Below are positions 1 to 8,361 of a DNA stretch of 26,273 nucleotides, piece after piece; positions within the stretch are counted from its first letter, which is position 1, and every line of letters begins with the position of its first letter. The notes under the pieces are model-generated. The model searched no databases. It worked only from the letters and a program-made list of their open reading frames with translations, and was not told the origin of the DNA. The stretch comes from a virus: the IMG/VR virus record IMGVR_UViG_3300020451_001103, positions 1-26,273 of that record. One strand, 5' to 3'. The translations under genes were made by a program, and so were the position numbers.

Positions 1-3000
1 AGTCTAAATCTTTCAGCTGGATCACTCGTTTTACCAATTAAACTACTCTGACCTGCTCCACCATTTACAGTAAAGCCACCAATTGTACCACCACTAAACA
101 GTACCTTTGAACCAGTTATTTGACCACTATCTTTTAATTTTAGAATAGAACCTACAGATACCTCACCTGATGCTACAACCAAGCCACCGACTTCACCACC
201 TGTAAGGCTAAGAGCAGAAGCAGTTACATCACCGCCAGCAGAAACTTTAAATCCACTAGATGATATAAAAGAAACTGGATCAGCAGTATTTGTAGACGAT
301 GATATTTCATATGCCGTTCCTGAACTTAATTTTGTAGAACCGATTGTAAGACCACCGATTTCACCAGTTGTAGCAGTGACTTTACCACTCATTATAGTAC
401 TTCCACCACTTACATGAAATGTCGAAGAACTTATCTCTAAATTTCCATTCGAGCCACTTACAAACTGAGCTCCACTTCCAAGATAAAAAGCAGAAGAACT
501 CATAAATACAGCATCACCATCAAAACTTAAACGACCACCGGCAGCATCCCCAACTAAAAATTTAGTTTTGTTATCCGATGGATTATTGCCTTGTACAAAA
601 AATCCTTTGTTGGTGCCAGTTATTCCTGTTGGTCTGGGATTACCAGCGGATATAAATCCACCATCACTAGAGCTAATAAATAAATTATTTGCAGATAATT
701 TAAAAACATCAACATCAACAGAAAACACAGAAGCAGTTACGTTTATATCCTCAGACCTTATGTTAACAGAAGTACCATCGAAGTAAATGTAAGAAACACC
801 CTCACCTATCTGAAATTTGTATTTTCCATCTGTATCCTGACCAAACAATATACCAGATACACTATCCGCTCCGAATTGTGAACCACTTCCCATTCTTATT
901 AACTGATCTTCACCACTCATCGTTACCGAACTGTTTCCAGTACCAGCAGATAGTTGGTCATCTTCTATTGTAAATCCACCAATGTTACCAGCATTAGCAG
1001 TAATTGTTCCTGTCATATTAACATCACCACTTGATGAGAGATGAAAATTTGATGAACTTATTTCAATTTTTTGTCCAGAACCACTTATAAATTGTGTGTT
1101 TGTTTTTCCCACAAAGAATGAATCGGCTTGTACATCAAACACACTTGGATTAGTTCTGAATTTCAAAGAACCACTAACACCAACTAACTCTAAACCTACG
1201 CCTTTGTAATCATCGCCGCTGTCAGGAAATACTGAACCACTAAACATCATAAAGCCATGCTTACCATCAAGACTAGCATTTGAAGCACTTGTAAATCCTT
1301 GATAACCTATAGAACGAACATAACCAGAGCCACCGACTAATTTGCCTGTTTCACTAGAGACTGCTTCAGCACCACCCATATCAATACCATCACCAGACTC
1401 ACCACCAATAAACATATTACCTTTTAAGACATTATCAGTTCCAACAACAACCAAATTAGAACCACTAAACTCTACATTTTCTAACCTGACAACAGAGTCT
1501 GCTAAATTGTTACTTCTATCATAGAAGTTAACTATGAAATCAAATTTGTCTGGTCTTACCAAAAATTCTTCTGGCATCTGTTGTAAGAAGTTTACATAAG
1601 ACGGCGAGTATCCAGTTCCATATGCGGGTGTTATAGATATATCAGATAAGTTCCACTCCCCATCAAATACTCTAAACTGAACAATAGCACTACCACTAGA
1701 ATTAAAAGCAAAATTATGTTCTACTCTACCATAAGACGAAGTTAATTGACCATCTATGTCCGTAAGATATCCAAGTCGGTATCCGTAATCGTTACCATCA
1801 ACTATTTCAGTTTCTTGACTATCAGTTTCTACAGGATAATATAACTTATCATCTGCATGTGATGTTATAGAACCTGAAACATATACTAACATTAAAGACT
1901 TTTCAGTTAGTCTATCTAATCTCGTTACTGCATTAAAAGAAAGAGTATAATCAACATTTTTTCTCAAGTAAAAAGAGTAAGTATCATCTAATTGAAATGT
2001 TAATTGTTTATCAGAACCAGAAATGCTACCTGATAAATGAACAGAATCAAGTAAGTAATTGTTTGTATAAGAAGCAGTTACAGTACTAGCTAATGAAGAA
2101 TCCAATCCACTCATAGTACTACCTGAAACATTCCAATAATTGTCTATTTCTTGTGAAGCACTAAAGTGACCATCCAAACCACCAAAGTAACCAGTTCTTA
2201 TCCTACCAGCAACAACATTTTCATTTACTAATAGTTCAGGTGGCTGTAGTGGAACATATGCTAAAGTTCTAAAGTCTGATATATCTTGAGAAGTTCTACT
2301 TCTAATTAAAACTTCTGCTGAGTAAGCCTCACCTGAAAAGGTTCTAAGGTTTGCTAAAGTCATATTTGCAACAGATACAGTATTTGTAAAATCAAAAGAT
2401 GATGATGGCGGAACTTCATATTCCACTTTACCTATACCTTCAAACGGCAATACCCTTTTGTTAAAAGTGTATGGTACTCCTGTAAAAGCAACTTTATTAT
2501 TAGACAGTCTATCTATTGATGCAGAGTATGGTTTAGTATCATTGGAACTTGATACAGCAATCGGCGGCGTTACATCTAATTCTCTTAATGAATTGTCATC
2601 TAAACTAGATGTAAAATTACTAAAAATTATTCTACCACCAGCATATTTAGTTAGAAATTCGCTATTACTTTCATCAGCTATCTGTATGGCATATGGAAAA
2701 GATACCGGAGAGTTTTTCTTTTGTATTTTTCCTGAACGAAACTCATAGGCATTATCTTTTATACCCTTTTTTTCCGCATAACTTTTTTCTTTAACATCAG
2801 ATTTTGGGTCTAATGGATTTTTTATAATTTCGTCAGATGAGTCTTTTGTAATATCTATTATTTGGTCTTTTAATAAATCTCCCTGATCTGCATCTTTGTC
2901 ATGATTTTCAAATTCTTTACCTTCTGAATTTTCTAAAGGTAAACCAAAAACTCTACCTAAAGAAGCAGTTGCTAGTGTTCCAAAGTTACTCACTTCCAAA

Positions 3001-3506
3001 CTACCATAAACTTTTTCGGTAACAGTTAATGTCGGTTGTGTGTAAAATTTTATGGGTTGTACATTTATATCGGTTGGATTGACTATAAAGTTTTTAGTAA
3101 ATCTTAAATTGTAAGTTCCACTATACTCTTCAGGTACTGCTTCAACTTCAGAGAATTCACTAGGACCAGATGGTATAACTTCTAACTCTGCCGCTATTAT
3201 AATCGTGGCGATGCCAGGAGCAGTATCATCATGTATCTCAACTGATATTCTTCTAGAAGTTCCCTCTAAATGATCAGAAACTGGTTCATGATATATAGCA
3301 GACCCTTTACTATCAAATATGTCTATTTTTAACTCAACATCATCCTTTAGATACTTAGATACCTCTATTAGAAAAGAACTTTTTCCTTGTGGAAAGCTTT
3401 CTGGAAAATCAGAGATAGATATGTATCTAGACTTATCAAATTCGTCTATGAGAACATCAATATTTTCTAGTTCTTGTAATCGAATAAATCTTTTTACAAC
3501 GCCCAT
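1..3506 (-). CDS. giant virion structural / tail-fibre-like protein, N-terminal 1168 residues (partial)
   Basis: Reading the minus strand from the ATG at 3506-3504 gives an open frame to the window edge, about 1168 codons with no stop; the C-terminus lies outside. A ribosome site (AGGGAA) sits just upstream of the ATG. The N-terminal part (about 1-190) is beta-rich and is followed by a charged K/D/E linker (about 195-260). The middle is Ser/Gly-rich with many SGS tripeptides. From about residue 790 there are repeated beta modules, each with an EISSS core and ending in GNIGGFTI, GEIGGLTI, GEVGGLVV or GTIGGFTV. This composition is typical of large fibre or baseplate-associated proteins of environmental T4-like phages, where the GG(F/L)T(I/V) repeats suggest beta-helical or triple-stranded fibre segments. 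The exact role (fibre, adhesin or wedge component) is inferred from composition and from neighbouring tail genes. I found no receptor-binding tip in the visible part. Confidence 0.85.
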   Translation of the reverse strand, partial: MGVVKRFIRLQELENIDVLIDEFDKSRYISISDFPESFPQGKSSFLIEVSKYLKDDVELKIDIFDSKGSAIYHEPVSDHLEGTSRRISVEIHDDTAPGIATIIIAAELEVIPSGPSEFSEVEAVPEEYSGTYNLRFTKNFIVNPTDINVQPIKFYTQPTLTVTEKVYGSLEVSNFGTLATASLGRVFGLPLENSEGKEFENHDKDADQGDLLKDQIIDITKDSSDEIIKNPLDPKSDVKEKSYAEKKGIKDNAYEFRSGKIQKKNSPVSFPYAIQIADESNSEFLTKYAGGRIIFSNFTSSLDDNSLRELDVTPPIAVSSSNDTKPYSASIDRLSNNKVAFTGVPYTFNKRVLPFEGIGKVEYEVPPSSSFDFTNTVSVANMTLANLRTFSGEAYSAEVLIRSRTSQDISDFRTLAYVPLQPPELLVNENVVAGRIRTGYFGGLDGHFSASQEIDNYWNVSGSTMSGLDSSLASTVTASYTNNYLLDSVHLSGSISGSDKQLTFQLDDTYSFYLRKNVDYTLSFNAVTRLDRLTEKSLMLVYVSGSITSHADDKLYYPVETDSQETEIVDGNDYGYRLGYLTDIDGQLTSSYGRVEHNFAFNSSGSAIVQFRVFDGEWNLSDISITPAYGTGYSPSYVNFLQQMPEEFLVRPDKFDFIVNFYDRSNNLADSVVRLENVEFSGSNLVVVGTDNVLKGNMFIGGESGDGIDMGGAEAVSSETGKLVGGSGYVRSIGYQGFTSASNASLDGKHGFMMFSGSVFPDSGDDYKGVGLELVGVSGSLKFRTNPSVFDVQADSFFVGKTNTQFISGSGQKIEISSSNFHLSSSGDVNMTGTITANAGNIGGFTIEDDQLSAGTGNSSVTMSGEDQLIRMGSGSQFGADSVSGILFGQDTDGKYKFQIGEGVSYIYFDGTSVNIRSEDINVTASVFSVDVDVFKLSANNLFISSSDGGFISAGNPRPTGITGTNKGFFVQGNNPSDNKTKFLVGDAAGGRLSFDGDAVFMSSSAFYLGSGAQFVSGSNGNLEISSSTFHVSGGSTIMSGKVTATTGEIGGLTIGSTKLSSGTAYEISSSTNTADPVSFISSSGFKVSAGGDVTASALSLTGGEVGGLVVASGEVSVGSILKLKDSGQITGSKVLFSGGTIGGFTVNGGAGQSSLIGKTSDPAERFR

Positions 3507-3531
3507 TTATATTCCCTATTGATTCTATAAT

Positions 3532-3552
3532 AAATATTAAATTTGAATATTT
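3532..3552. repeat. inverted repeat in divergent control region (possible operator)
   Basis: AAATATT (3532-3538) and AATATTT (3546-3552) are perfect 7-bp inverted arms separated by 7 bases. They lie between the minus-strand structural gene and the plus-strand ribbon-helix-helix gene, so they could be an operator for that small regulator. The arms are pure A/T, so chance occurrence is a real possibility. Confidence 0.3.
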
Positions 3553-3555
3553 TAC

Positions 3556-3563
3556 TATTTATA
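3556..3563 (-). promoter_or_regulatory. T4-type late promoter octamer for the giant structural gene
   Basis: The minus strand reads TATAAATA here, an exact match to the T4 late promoter consensus, 50 bases before the structural gene's ATG. Because the region is AT-rich, single octamers can occur by chance. The intergenic position and correct orientation make this the best late promoter candidate in the window. A plus-strand TATAAT (3560-3565) overlaps it. Confidence 0.5.
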
Positions 3564-3591
3564 ATATGTATAAGATATGGAGATTATCGGT

Positions 3592-3765
3592 ATGAAAAAA
3601 AAATATTCCTTTACTATAGATGAGAACCTTATGAACTGGTTTAGAGTCTATGTTAGAGAGGAAAGCACCACGATGTCCGCTGTTTTAAATCAGCACATAC
3701 TAAAACTAAAACGTGGCGAGAGTAAACCTAAAAATATATTATATTCTAATCAAAAAAAACATTAG
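3592..3765 (+). CDS. small ribbon-helix-helix (CopG/Arc-like) DNA-binding protein
   Basis: This encodes a basic 57-residue protein. A short beta strand (KKYSFTIDENL) is followed by helix A (about 9-19) and helix B (about 22-37, TTMSAVLNQHILKLKR), the order expected for a dimeric ribbon-helix-helix repressor that binds DNA through its paired strands. The ATG at 3592 is preferred because GGAG (3579-3582) lies 9 bases upstream. An in-frame ATG at 3577 would add five residues but has no evident ribosome site. The gene is divergent from the giant structural gene. It runs convergently into the 3' end of the Mre11-Rad50 gene, overlapping it by 20 bases. A plausible role is autoregulation or repression of the shared upstream region. 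Assignment rests on fold pattern only; the C-terminal 17 residues look disordered. Confidence 0.6.
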   Translation: MKKKYSFTIDENLMNWFRVYVREESTTMSAVLNQHILKLKRGESKPKNILYSNQKKH

Positions 3766-6700
3766 AAAAAGTGTTTTCTTTTTTAATTTCTAATAGAGTA
3801 TCCACAGCATCTCTCATAGAATCTATATGAGATACAATCATTGTAAATTGGAATTGTGATTTGAGATATTGAAATAAGTTATAAACAGAATTAAGGTTAT
3901 CGGAATCCATTGTCCCCCAACCCTCATCGATTGCCAGAAAGTTAGCAGCTGGTAAGTTACTCACATTTACCAATCCCACACGTATAGCTAGAGAGGAGAT
4001 AAATCGTTCCATACCGCTACTTAATTCAAGAGGCCATACATTGTCATCATCGTACACTATGTAACAATTAATATTCTTACCATCCATTTCTAATATCATA
4101 GAAAAATCTACTATCTGTGCTAGTATATCGTTTACAGCACCCTCAACAGTTGGAAGTGCTTTGGATATCAACTCATACGGAATACCATCTCTTTTTATAG
4201 CATCCATATAGTATTGATAAGCTGCATATTTATCTTCTAATTCTTCCACTTTCTTTATGTTCTGCATAATGGTTTTTCGTTGAGTCTCTAATACCTTTAC
4301 TTCACCATTCACAGATTGGAGTTTTTTATCTGTATCTTCTATAAACTCTTCTATTACATCAGATTGTTGCTGAGCATCCTCAATATCATTAATTAACTTC
4401 CTGTTGAATATGATATCTTTTTCTTGTTCGTGATATAGATTAATCTTATCTTCTATTAGTGCTAACTGACTAATAAGATTTTTTCTTTTTTCGGTAGTAA
4501 GTTTTTTCTCACTATCCAACTTACTGATATTGGTTGTTAGTAAACTCAGGCTACTTATAGATTCATCCATTTGTTCTTTATGTGCAGTAATGTGAGATAG
4601 TCCGTTTATGATATCGTCTAAGTTATCAGATTGTTTTACAAAAGTATCCGCTAACATCTTATCATCATTAAGCTTCTTTTTAGTTTCCATAGCATCTAAT
4701 GTAAAAGGATTTGCCATACAATAATCACAATTGGAATCATATTCTAAATTACCAAGCTTATCAATCTTGTCTAATTTGTTCTTTACCTCTATTTTGAGTT
4801 TATCTATCTCAATTTGATTGTTACTCTTATCTAATTTATACTGTTCTAATTGAGCAAACTTTTTATCTATTTTATTCTCTCTGTAGATTTTTATCTTCTC
4901 ATTTAATTCAGTTTCTTCTACTGAAAATTGTTCTGATAATGTGGCAATCTCACCAACCCTTTCATCTACTTTGTTTAAAGAGTTAGTTAGATTAATTTTA
5001 CGTTCTTGTAACTCATCTAAACTGTCAGCACTTTCATCAACTTTTCTAAGTTCTTTAGTTAAATCAATAATTTTTTTATCGTATTTTTTCTTATCAGAAA
5101 CTAAGTCTTTCTTAGTAATTGTTAACTCTTTGGAGTCTTTTTTCATATCAACTAAATCTTTTTTGATATCAGCTAAGTCTCTGTCGTAATTATTCTTTTG
5201 AAAAGATTTTAAAAGTGATTGTACATCGTGAATCTCATCAGCAGCTAAAGTATATAATTGGTCAAAAACACCAATACCCATAAACTGTGCAAGCAAATCC
5301 TTTCTTTCTTTTTGTGTCTTATCAATAAATACCGTAGAATTCGACTGTAGAGATAATGAAGTCATAATAAAATCTTCATATGTGCCTATAACTTTACGGA
5401 TATTTACATCAGTAGTTCGTCTCTGGTCTCCATTCATAGAAACTTTTTCTCCATCATCGGCGAATGTATAAAAATCTACATTCACTTTCACATGACCATT
5501 ACGTTGTTTTTTACCGGTTCTTTCTATAAAGTATTTCATGCCATCAACTTCTAATGTTGCTTTACAATAAAAGTTATTTTTCTTACTGTTGAGAACGTTT
5601 ATAGCTTTGAAGGCTCGAGAAGAGGTATCAAATAGACAGAATGAGAGAGCATCTAATAGTGAAGATTTGCCACTCGCATTCGGTGCAAACATTCCGATTA
5701 TACCATTTAGTTTTGTGAAATCAACAACATTGTTTTCCCCATAACTAAACATATTATCAAACTCGAACTTTTTGACTTGCCAGGTTACGCCTCTATTTAC
5801 ATTATCTTCAGGTAACCTCACATTCAGTTCTTCATTAATTTTCTTAATATCGATAAGCGTATCTTCATCAACAAAATGATTTGATTTTAGGTACTCTTGT
5901 ATTAACCCATATTGGTAATCAGCATCCCTAATATTTCCGACTGTAATTCTCTGACCACGCACTTTTTCCATTGTTGAAAATGAGTCTGTTTTTGTAACCG
6001 ATACTTCTTTTATCCCATACTTACTGTGGATAAGAGTCATAGCCTTTTTTAACTGTGATGGTGTGGTATCCGAAACTCTAACTCTCAATCGAGCTTTCTT
6101 TGGCATATCAGGACAATCAGGAACCCGCCCATCTTTTATATCTAAAGTGTAATAGCCGTAGTCATTTGGTACTTCAATATACTCTGACTTTCTCTTTGGA
6201 ACATCCCACAATAAATAACCGTGGCTCAAACCTTCCCCATGATTTTGCTGAACCAGAGAACCACAATAAGATATGGTTTCTTTTTTGTTGAGATGCTGTC
6301 TTTTGTGGATGTCACCTAGCAATCCCAAATCGTAACCTTTGAACTTAGAGATTTTAACATCAGATGGTAAGAAAAATCCCAAATCCGTTTCTGACTTATC
6401 AACTGTTCCGTGAAAGAGAACTACCTTTGTATCACCATCAAAGTCTTTAGCTTCAATATAATCATCTTCTTTCTCCCACACATCCCAAACAACAAACTTT
6501 ACATCAGCACATTTGTATACACCACTGTGTTTTAAGTAGTGTAAATCAGAATGTTGTAGGTTGTTTACGATAGGAGAGAGTACATCCATTCGAGAAAGAT
6601 TATTTAAATTACAATCGTGATTGCCTGCAATAATAATTGTAGGACATATGTCTGCAAGATTTTTAAATAATCTAGAAAGCTGATCGACTAATTCAGGCGA

Positions 6701-6901
6701 CATTTCGGTTTTTGAATGAGCTATATCACCACCAATATAGACTACGGCATTATCTTTATGTTTTTTTACTTCTTCGTATGTACGTTCAAATACTTCTTCA
6801 TATTCCTTATGTCGCTTAAGGTTACGGATTTGAATATCCGAAATATGATGTATGTATTTTAACTTCCGAAAAGGTACTTTAACAACATTTTCTTTAATCA
6901 A
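3746..6901 (-). CDS. gp47/gp46: Mre11-Rad50 (gp47-gp46 / SbcD-SbcC) single-chain recombination nuclease
   Basis: The 1051-residue protein joins two subunits that are separate in T4 (gp47, 339 aa; gp46, 560 aa). Residues about 14-330 are an Mre11-type phosphoesterase: SDIQ (21-24), GGDIAHS (57-63), GNHD (93-96), HG (164-165) and GDIH (196-199). Residues about 376-1051 are Rad50-like: Walker A GMFAPNASGKSS (403-414), long coiled coils (about 555-900) around a zinc hook CDYC (725-728), ABC signature LSSGMERF (960-967), Walker B FLAIDEG (988-994) and switch His in VSH (1023-1025). The family resects DNA ends for recombination-dependent replication. The start is TTG at 6901-6899 with an AGGA ribosome site 6 bases upstream; no in-frame ATG occurs before residue 67. 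The TTG overlaps the TGA stop of the upstream small gene. The motif I His is Gln24 here. Confidence 0.93.
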   Translation of the reverse strand: MIKENVVKVPFRKLKYIHHISDIQIRNLKRHKEYEEVFERTYEEVKKHKDNAVVYIGGDIAHSKTEMSPELVDQLSRLFKNLADICPTIIIAGNHDCNLNNLSRMDVLSPIVNNLQHSDLHYLKHSGVYKCADVKFVVWDVWEKEDDYIEAKDFDGDTKVVLFHGTVDKSETDLGFFLPSDVKISKFKGYDLGLLGDIHKRQHLNKKETISYCGSLVQQNHGEGLSHGYLLWDVPKRKSEYIEVPNDYGYYTLDIKDGRVPDCPDMPKKARLRVRVSDTTPSQLKKAMTLIHSKYGIKEVSVTKTDSFSTMEKVRGQRITVGNIRDADYQYGLIQEYLKSNHFVDEDTLIDIKKINEELNVRLPEDNVNRGVTWQVKKFEFDNMFSYGENNVVDFTKLNGIIGMFAPNASGKSSLLDALSFCLFDTSSRAFKAINVLNSKKNNFYCKATLEVDGMKYFIERTGKKQRNGHVKVNVDFYTFADDGEKVSMNGDQRRTTDVNIRKVIGTYEDFIMTSLSLQSNSTVFIDKTQKERKDLLAQFMGIGVFDQLYTLAADEIHDVQSLLKSFQKNNYDRDLADIKKDLVDMKKDSKELTITKKDLVSDKKKYDKKIIDLTKELRKVDESADSLDELQERKINLTNSLNKVDERVGEIATLSEQFSVEETELNEKIKIYRENKIDKKFAQLEQYKLDKSNNQIEIDKLKIEVKNKLDKIDKLGNLEYDSNCDYCMANPFTLDAMETKKKLNDDKMLADTFVKQSDNLDDIINGLSHITAHKEQMDESISSLSLLTTNISKLDSEKKLTTEKRKNLISQLALIEDKINLYHEQEKDIIFNRKLINDIEDAQQQSDVIEEFIEDTDKKLQSVNGEVKVLETQRKTIMQNIKKVEELEDKYAAYQYYMDAIKRDGIPYELISKALPTVEGAVNDILAQIVDFSMILEMDGKNINCYIVYDDDNVWPLELSSGMERFISSLAIRVGLVNVSNLPAANFLAIDEGWGTMDSDNLNSVYNLFQYLKSQFQFTMIVSHIDSMRDAVDTLLEIKKENTFSNVFFD

Positions 6902-7116
6902 GTATTATCCTTTAAGAACTTTTTAACTTTATCAATTTTATTATTTGGCACTATGACGTCCCAAGCTGTTTCTTTAGAAAGTCTACCACTTTCGTAGTAT
7001 ATAGTAGAACCGTCCAAACCAAAAGCATCGTTAAGTTTTTTACGAATACTGTTATCAGTAATGTGAACTTTCCATTCATCATCATTAAATTTCCATATAT
7101 TTTCGTTTTTTGCCAT
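6898..7116 (-). CDS. small conserved-type protein between primase and gp47/46
   Basis: This 72-residue protein is not recognised. It is soluble, mixed alpha/beta and Trp-containing (W8, W15, W52), with a Lys-rich C-terminal helix (VDKVKKFL-like). It begins 32 bases inside the primase gene, and its stop overlaps the TTG start of the Mre11-Rad50 gene, so it is part of a tightly coupled replication/recombination transcript. That context suggests a small accessory factor for primase or nuclease, but no motif shows it. The reading frame is accepted because of the overlaps on both sides and an ATG consistent with operon spacing. Confidence 0.75.
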   Translation of the reverse strand: MAKNENIWKFNDDEWKVHITDNSIRKKLNDAFGLDGSTIYYESGRLSKETAWDVIVPNNKIDKVKKFLKDNT

Positions 7117-8026
7117 TAAGTCTCATCCTCATTAAATCGGAAAAGGAAGTTTGTTTAGTTTCTTTAATAAGATTATTGGTTTTCTTAAAGCCATAATCTG
7201 ATGGGTCTCCCTTTTCAAGATTTACGAAATAAACATTTATTCCATTTTTCATAAAATCATCTATCATTTTAATAGAGTCTTTTACTGCATCCCTATCTAA
7301 TAATATATATATAGTCTTGACTTGTTTTTCATAAATTTTTTTCATTAATATTTTAGGTACAGTTTTACCGAAAAGTGGAATAGCATTTCTCTTTACAGCA
7401 ATAGCATCAAAAACACCCTCACACAAAACAATTGGCTCATCCCAATTAATAAATAAATCAAATCCTATGATATTTTTAGATACAGGTGGATTTTTATACT
7501 TCATACCATCTTTGTAAATACTCCTACCAACAAAATAATTTAACTCTCCATTAGAATCATAGCTTGGTATGATAACTCTATTAGAGTACAAACCACCATC
7601 ACAGTAGCCAATTCCATATCTGAGAATATCACCTTTAGTAATACCCCTATTTTGTAGATACACCCACGAGTGTTTTTGAATTATACCACCACCATTATCC
7701 CACATTGGTTTAAATTCATTTGGCAACCTTAATATTTTTTCCTTGTTTTTTTTACGATTTGATGATAGTGATTGAGATGGTTTTCCAACTAATTCACTAA
7801 GCTCTGTAAATTGCTCTCTATTTGCTTTTAGTTTTTTGAATAATTGAAATAGATTATGACCACCTTGATTAGATACCCAACAATGCCATTTGCCAGTCTT
7901 TACATTAATTTGTAGTTTTGGTTTGTGGTGTGAAGTAAAGGGAGACCAATACATATACTCATCGGCTTTCTTTAACCGTCTGCCGTGATTTCCTATTACT
8001 CTATTTAGAAGATTTATTATTTTCAT
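7085..8026 (-). CDS. gp61: DnaG-type DNA primase (gp61-like) with degenerate zinc ribbon
   Basis: The 313-residue protein has the layout of a phage primase that lays RNA primers at the fork with a helicase. The N-terminal region WSPFTSHHKPKLQI...GKWHCW (27-50) aligns by eye with the CHC2 zinc ribbon (normally CPFH...YHCFGCG). Only one Cys (C49) remains, at positions where three Cys and one His are expected. The TOPRIM catalytic domain is intact: acidic EG at 203-204 within VLCEGVFDAIA, DRD at 244-246 in ILLDRDA, and GDPSDYG (273-279). T4 gp61 is 342 aa, so the length is a little short. The start overlaps the upstream nuclease gene by 26 bases, and the end overlaps the next small gene by 32 bases. 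TOPRIM makes the primase call strong; loss of zinc binding is inferred from residues alone. Confidence 0.88.
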   Translation of the reverse strand: MKIINLLNRVIGNHGRRLKKADEYMYWSPFTSHHKPKLQINVKTGKWHCWVSNQGGHNLFQLFKKLKANREQFTELSELVGKPSQSLSSNRKKNKEKILRLPNEFKPMWDNGGGIIQKHSWVYLQNRGITKGDILRYGIGYCDGGLYSNRVIIPSYDSNGELNYFVGRSIYKDGMKYKNPPVSKNIIGFDLFINWDEPIVLCEGVFDAIAVKRNAIPLFGKTVPKILMKKIYEKQVKTIYILLDRDAVKDSIKMIDDFMKNGINVYFVNLEKGDPSDYGFKKTNNLIKETKQTSFSDLMRMRLNGKKRKYMEI

Positions 8027-8354
8027 TAATTAATTCTATAAACTTTTCTACATTAACAACAGCGTATGTTTTACTTCTGTTTCTTTTAAATATCAACACA
8101 GGATCGTAATCACCACTATTTTCTTCTGCTTGATTTAATGAATCCCATATATTTAATTTTTCTTGATTTTTACATTCAAATGAATAAGGAATGAGTCTAC
8201 GAGCCGCGGGGGATAATTTAATATCTTCTCCTGATTCACCCATGATAGCAGATTTGATATCATCGGGTTCTAGTTGATTAAAGGTTTCTAACAAAAGATC
8301 TCTAACATTGTTCTGAAGTCTCTTACCTTTATTCTTGGCACTTCTTGATTTCAT
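8001..8354 (-). CDS. putative PD-(D/E)XK-type nuclease (possible Holliday-junction resolvase-like)
   Basis: A 117-residue basic protein. The N-terminal helix KNKGKRLQNNVRDLLL is followed by GED (42-44), then a strand ending FECK (59-62), which together fit the D...(E)xK core of PD-(D/E)XK nucleases: D44, E60, K62. The final third (PVLIFKRNRSKTYAVVNV) fits the last two strands of that fold. Related small nucleases in phages act as junction resolvases or structure-specific endonucleases. Its place at the head of the primase/Mre11-Rad50 block agrees with a DNA-processing job. The 3' end overlaps the primase start by 26 bases. No clear Shine-Dalgarno is seen; the leader instead carries heptamer repeats ending a few bases before the ATG. 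The specific substrate cannot be told from the sequence. Confidence 0.65.
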   Translation of the reverse strand: MKSRSAKNKGKRLQNNVRDLLLETFNQLEPDDIKSAIMGESGEDIKLSPAARRLIPYSFECKNQEKLNIWDSLNQAEENSGDYDPVLIFKRNRSKTYAVVNVEKFIELINENNKSSK

Positions 8355-8361
8355 AATTAAT

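Noticed and set aside
2458-2748. 96-codon plus-strand open frame (and similar ones at 568-786, 1342-1524, 3319-3522)
   Set aside because: Antisense shadows of the intact minus-strand giant structural frame that starts at 3506.
3756-3784. Possible terminator after the RHH gene (AAAACA/TGTTTT stem then T-run)
   Set aside because: Only six A/T-rich pairs with a 10-base loop, overlapping the coding end of the convergent gene; too weak to claim.
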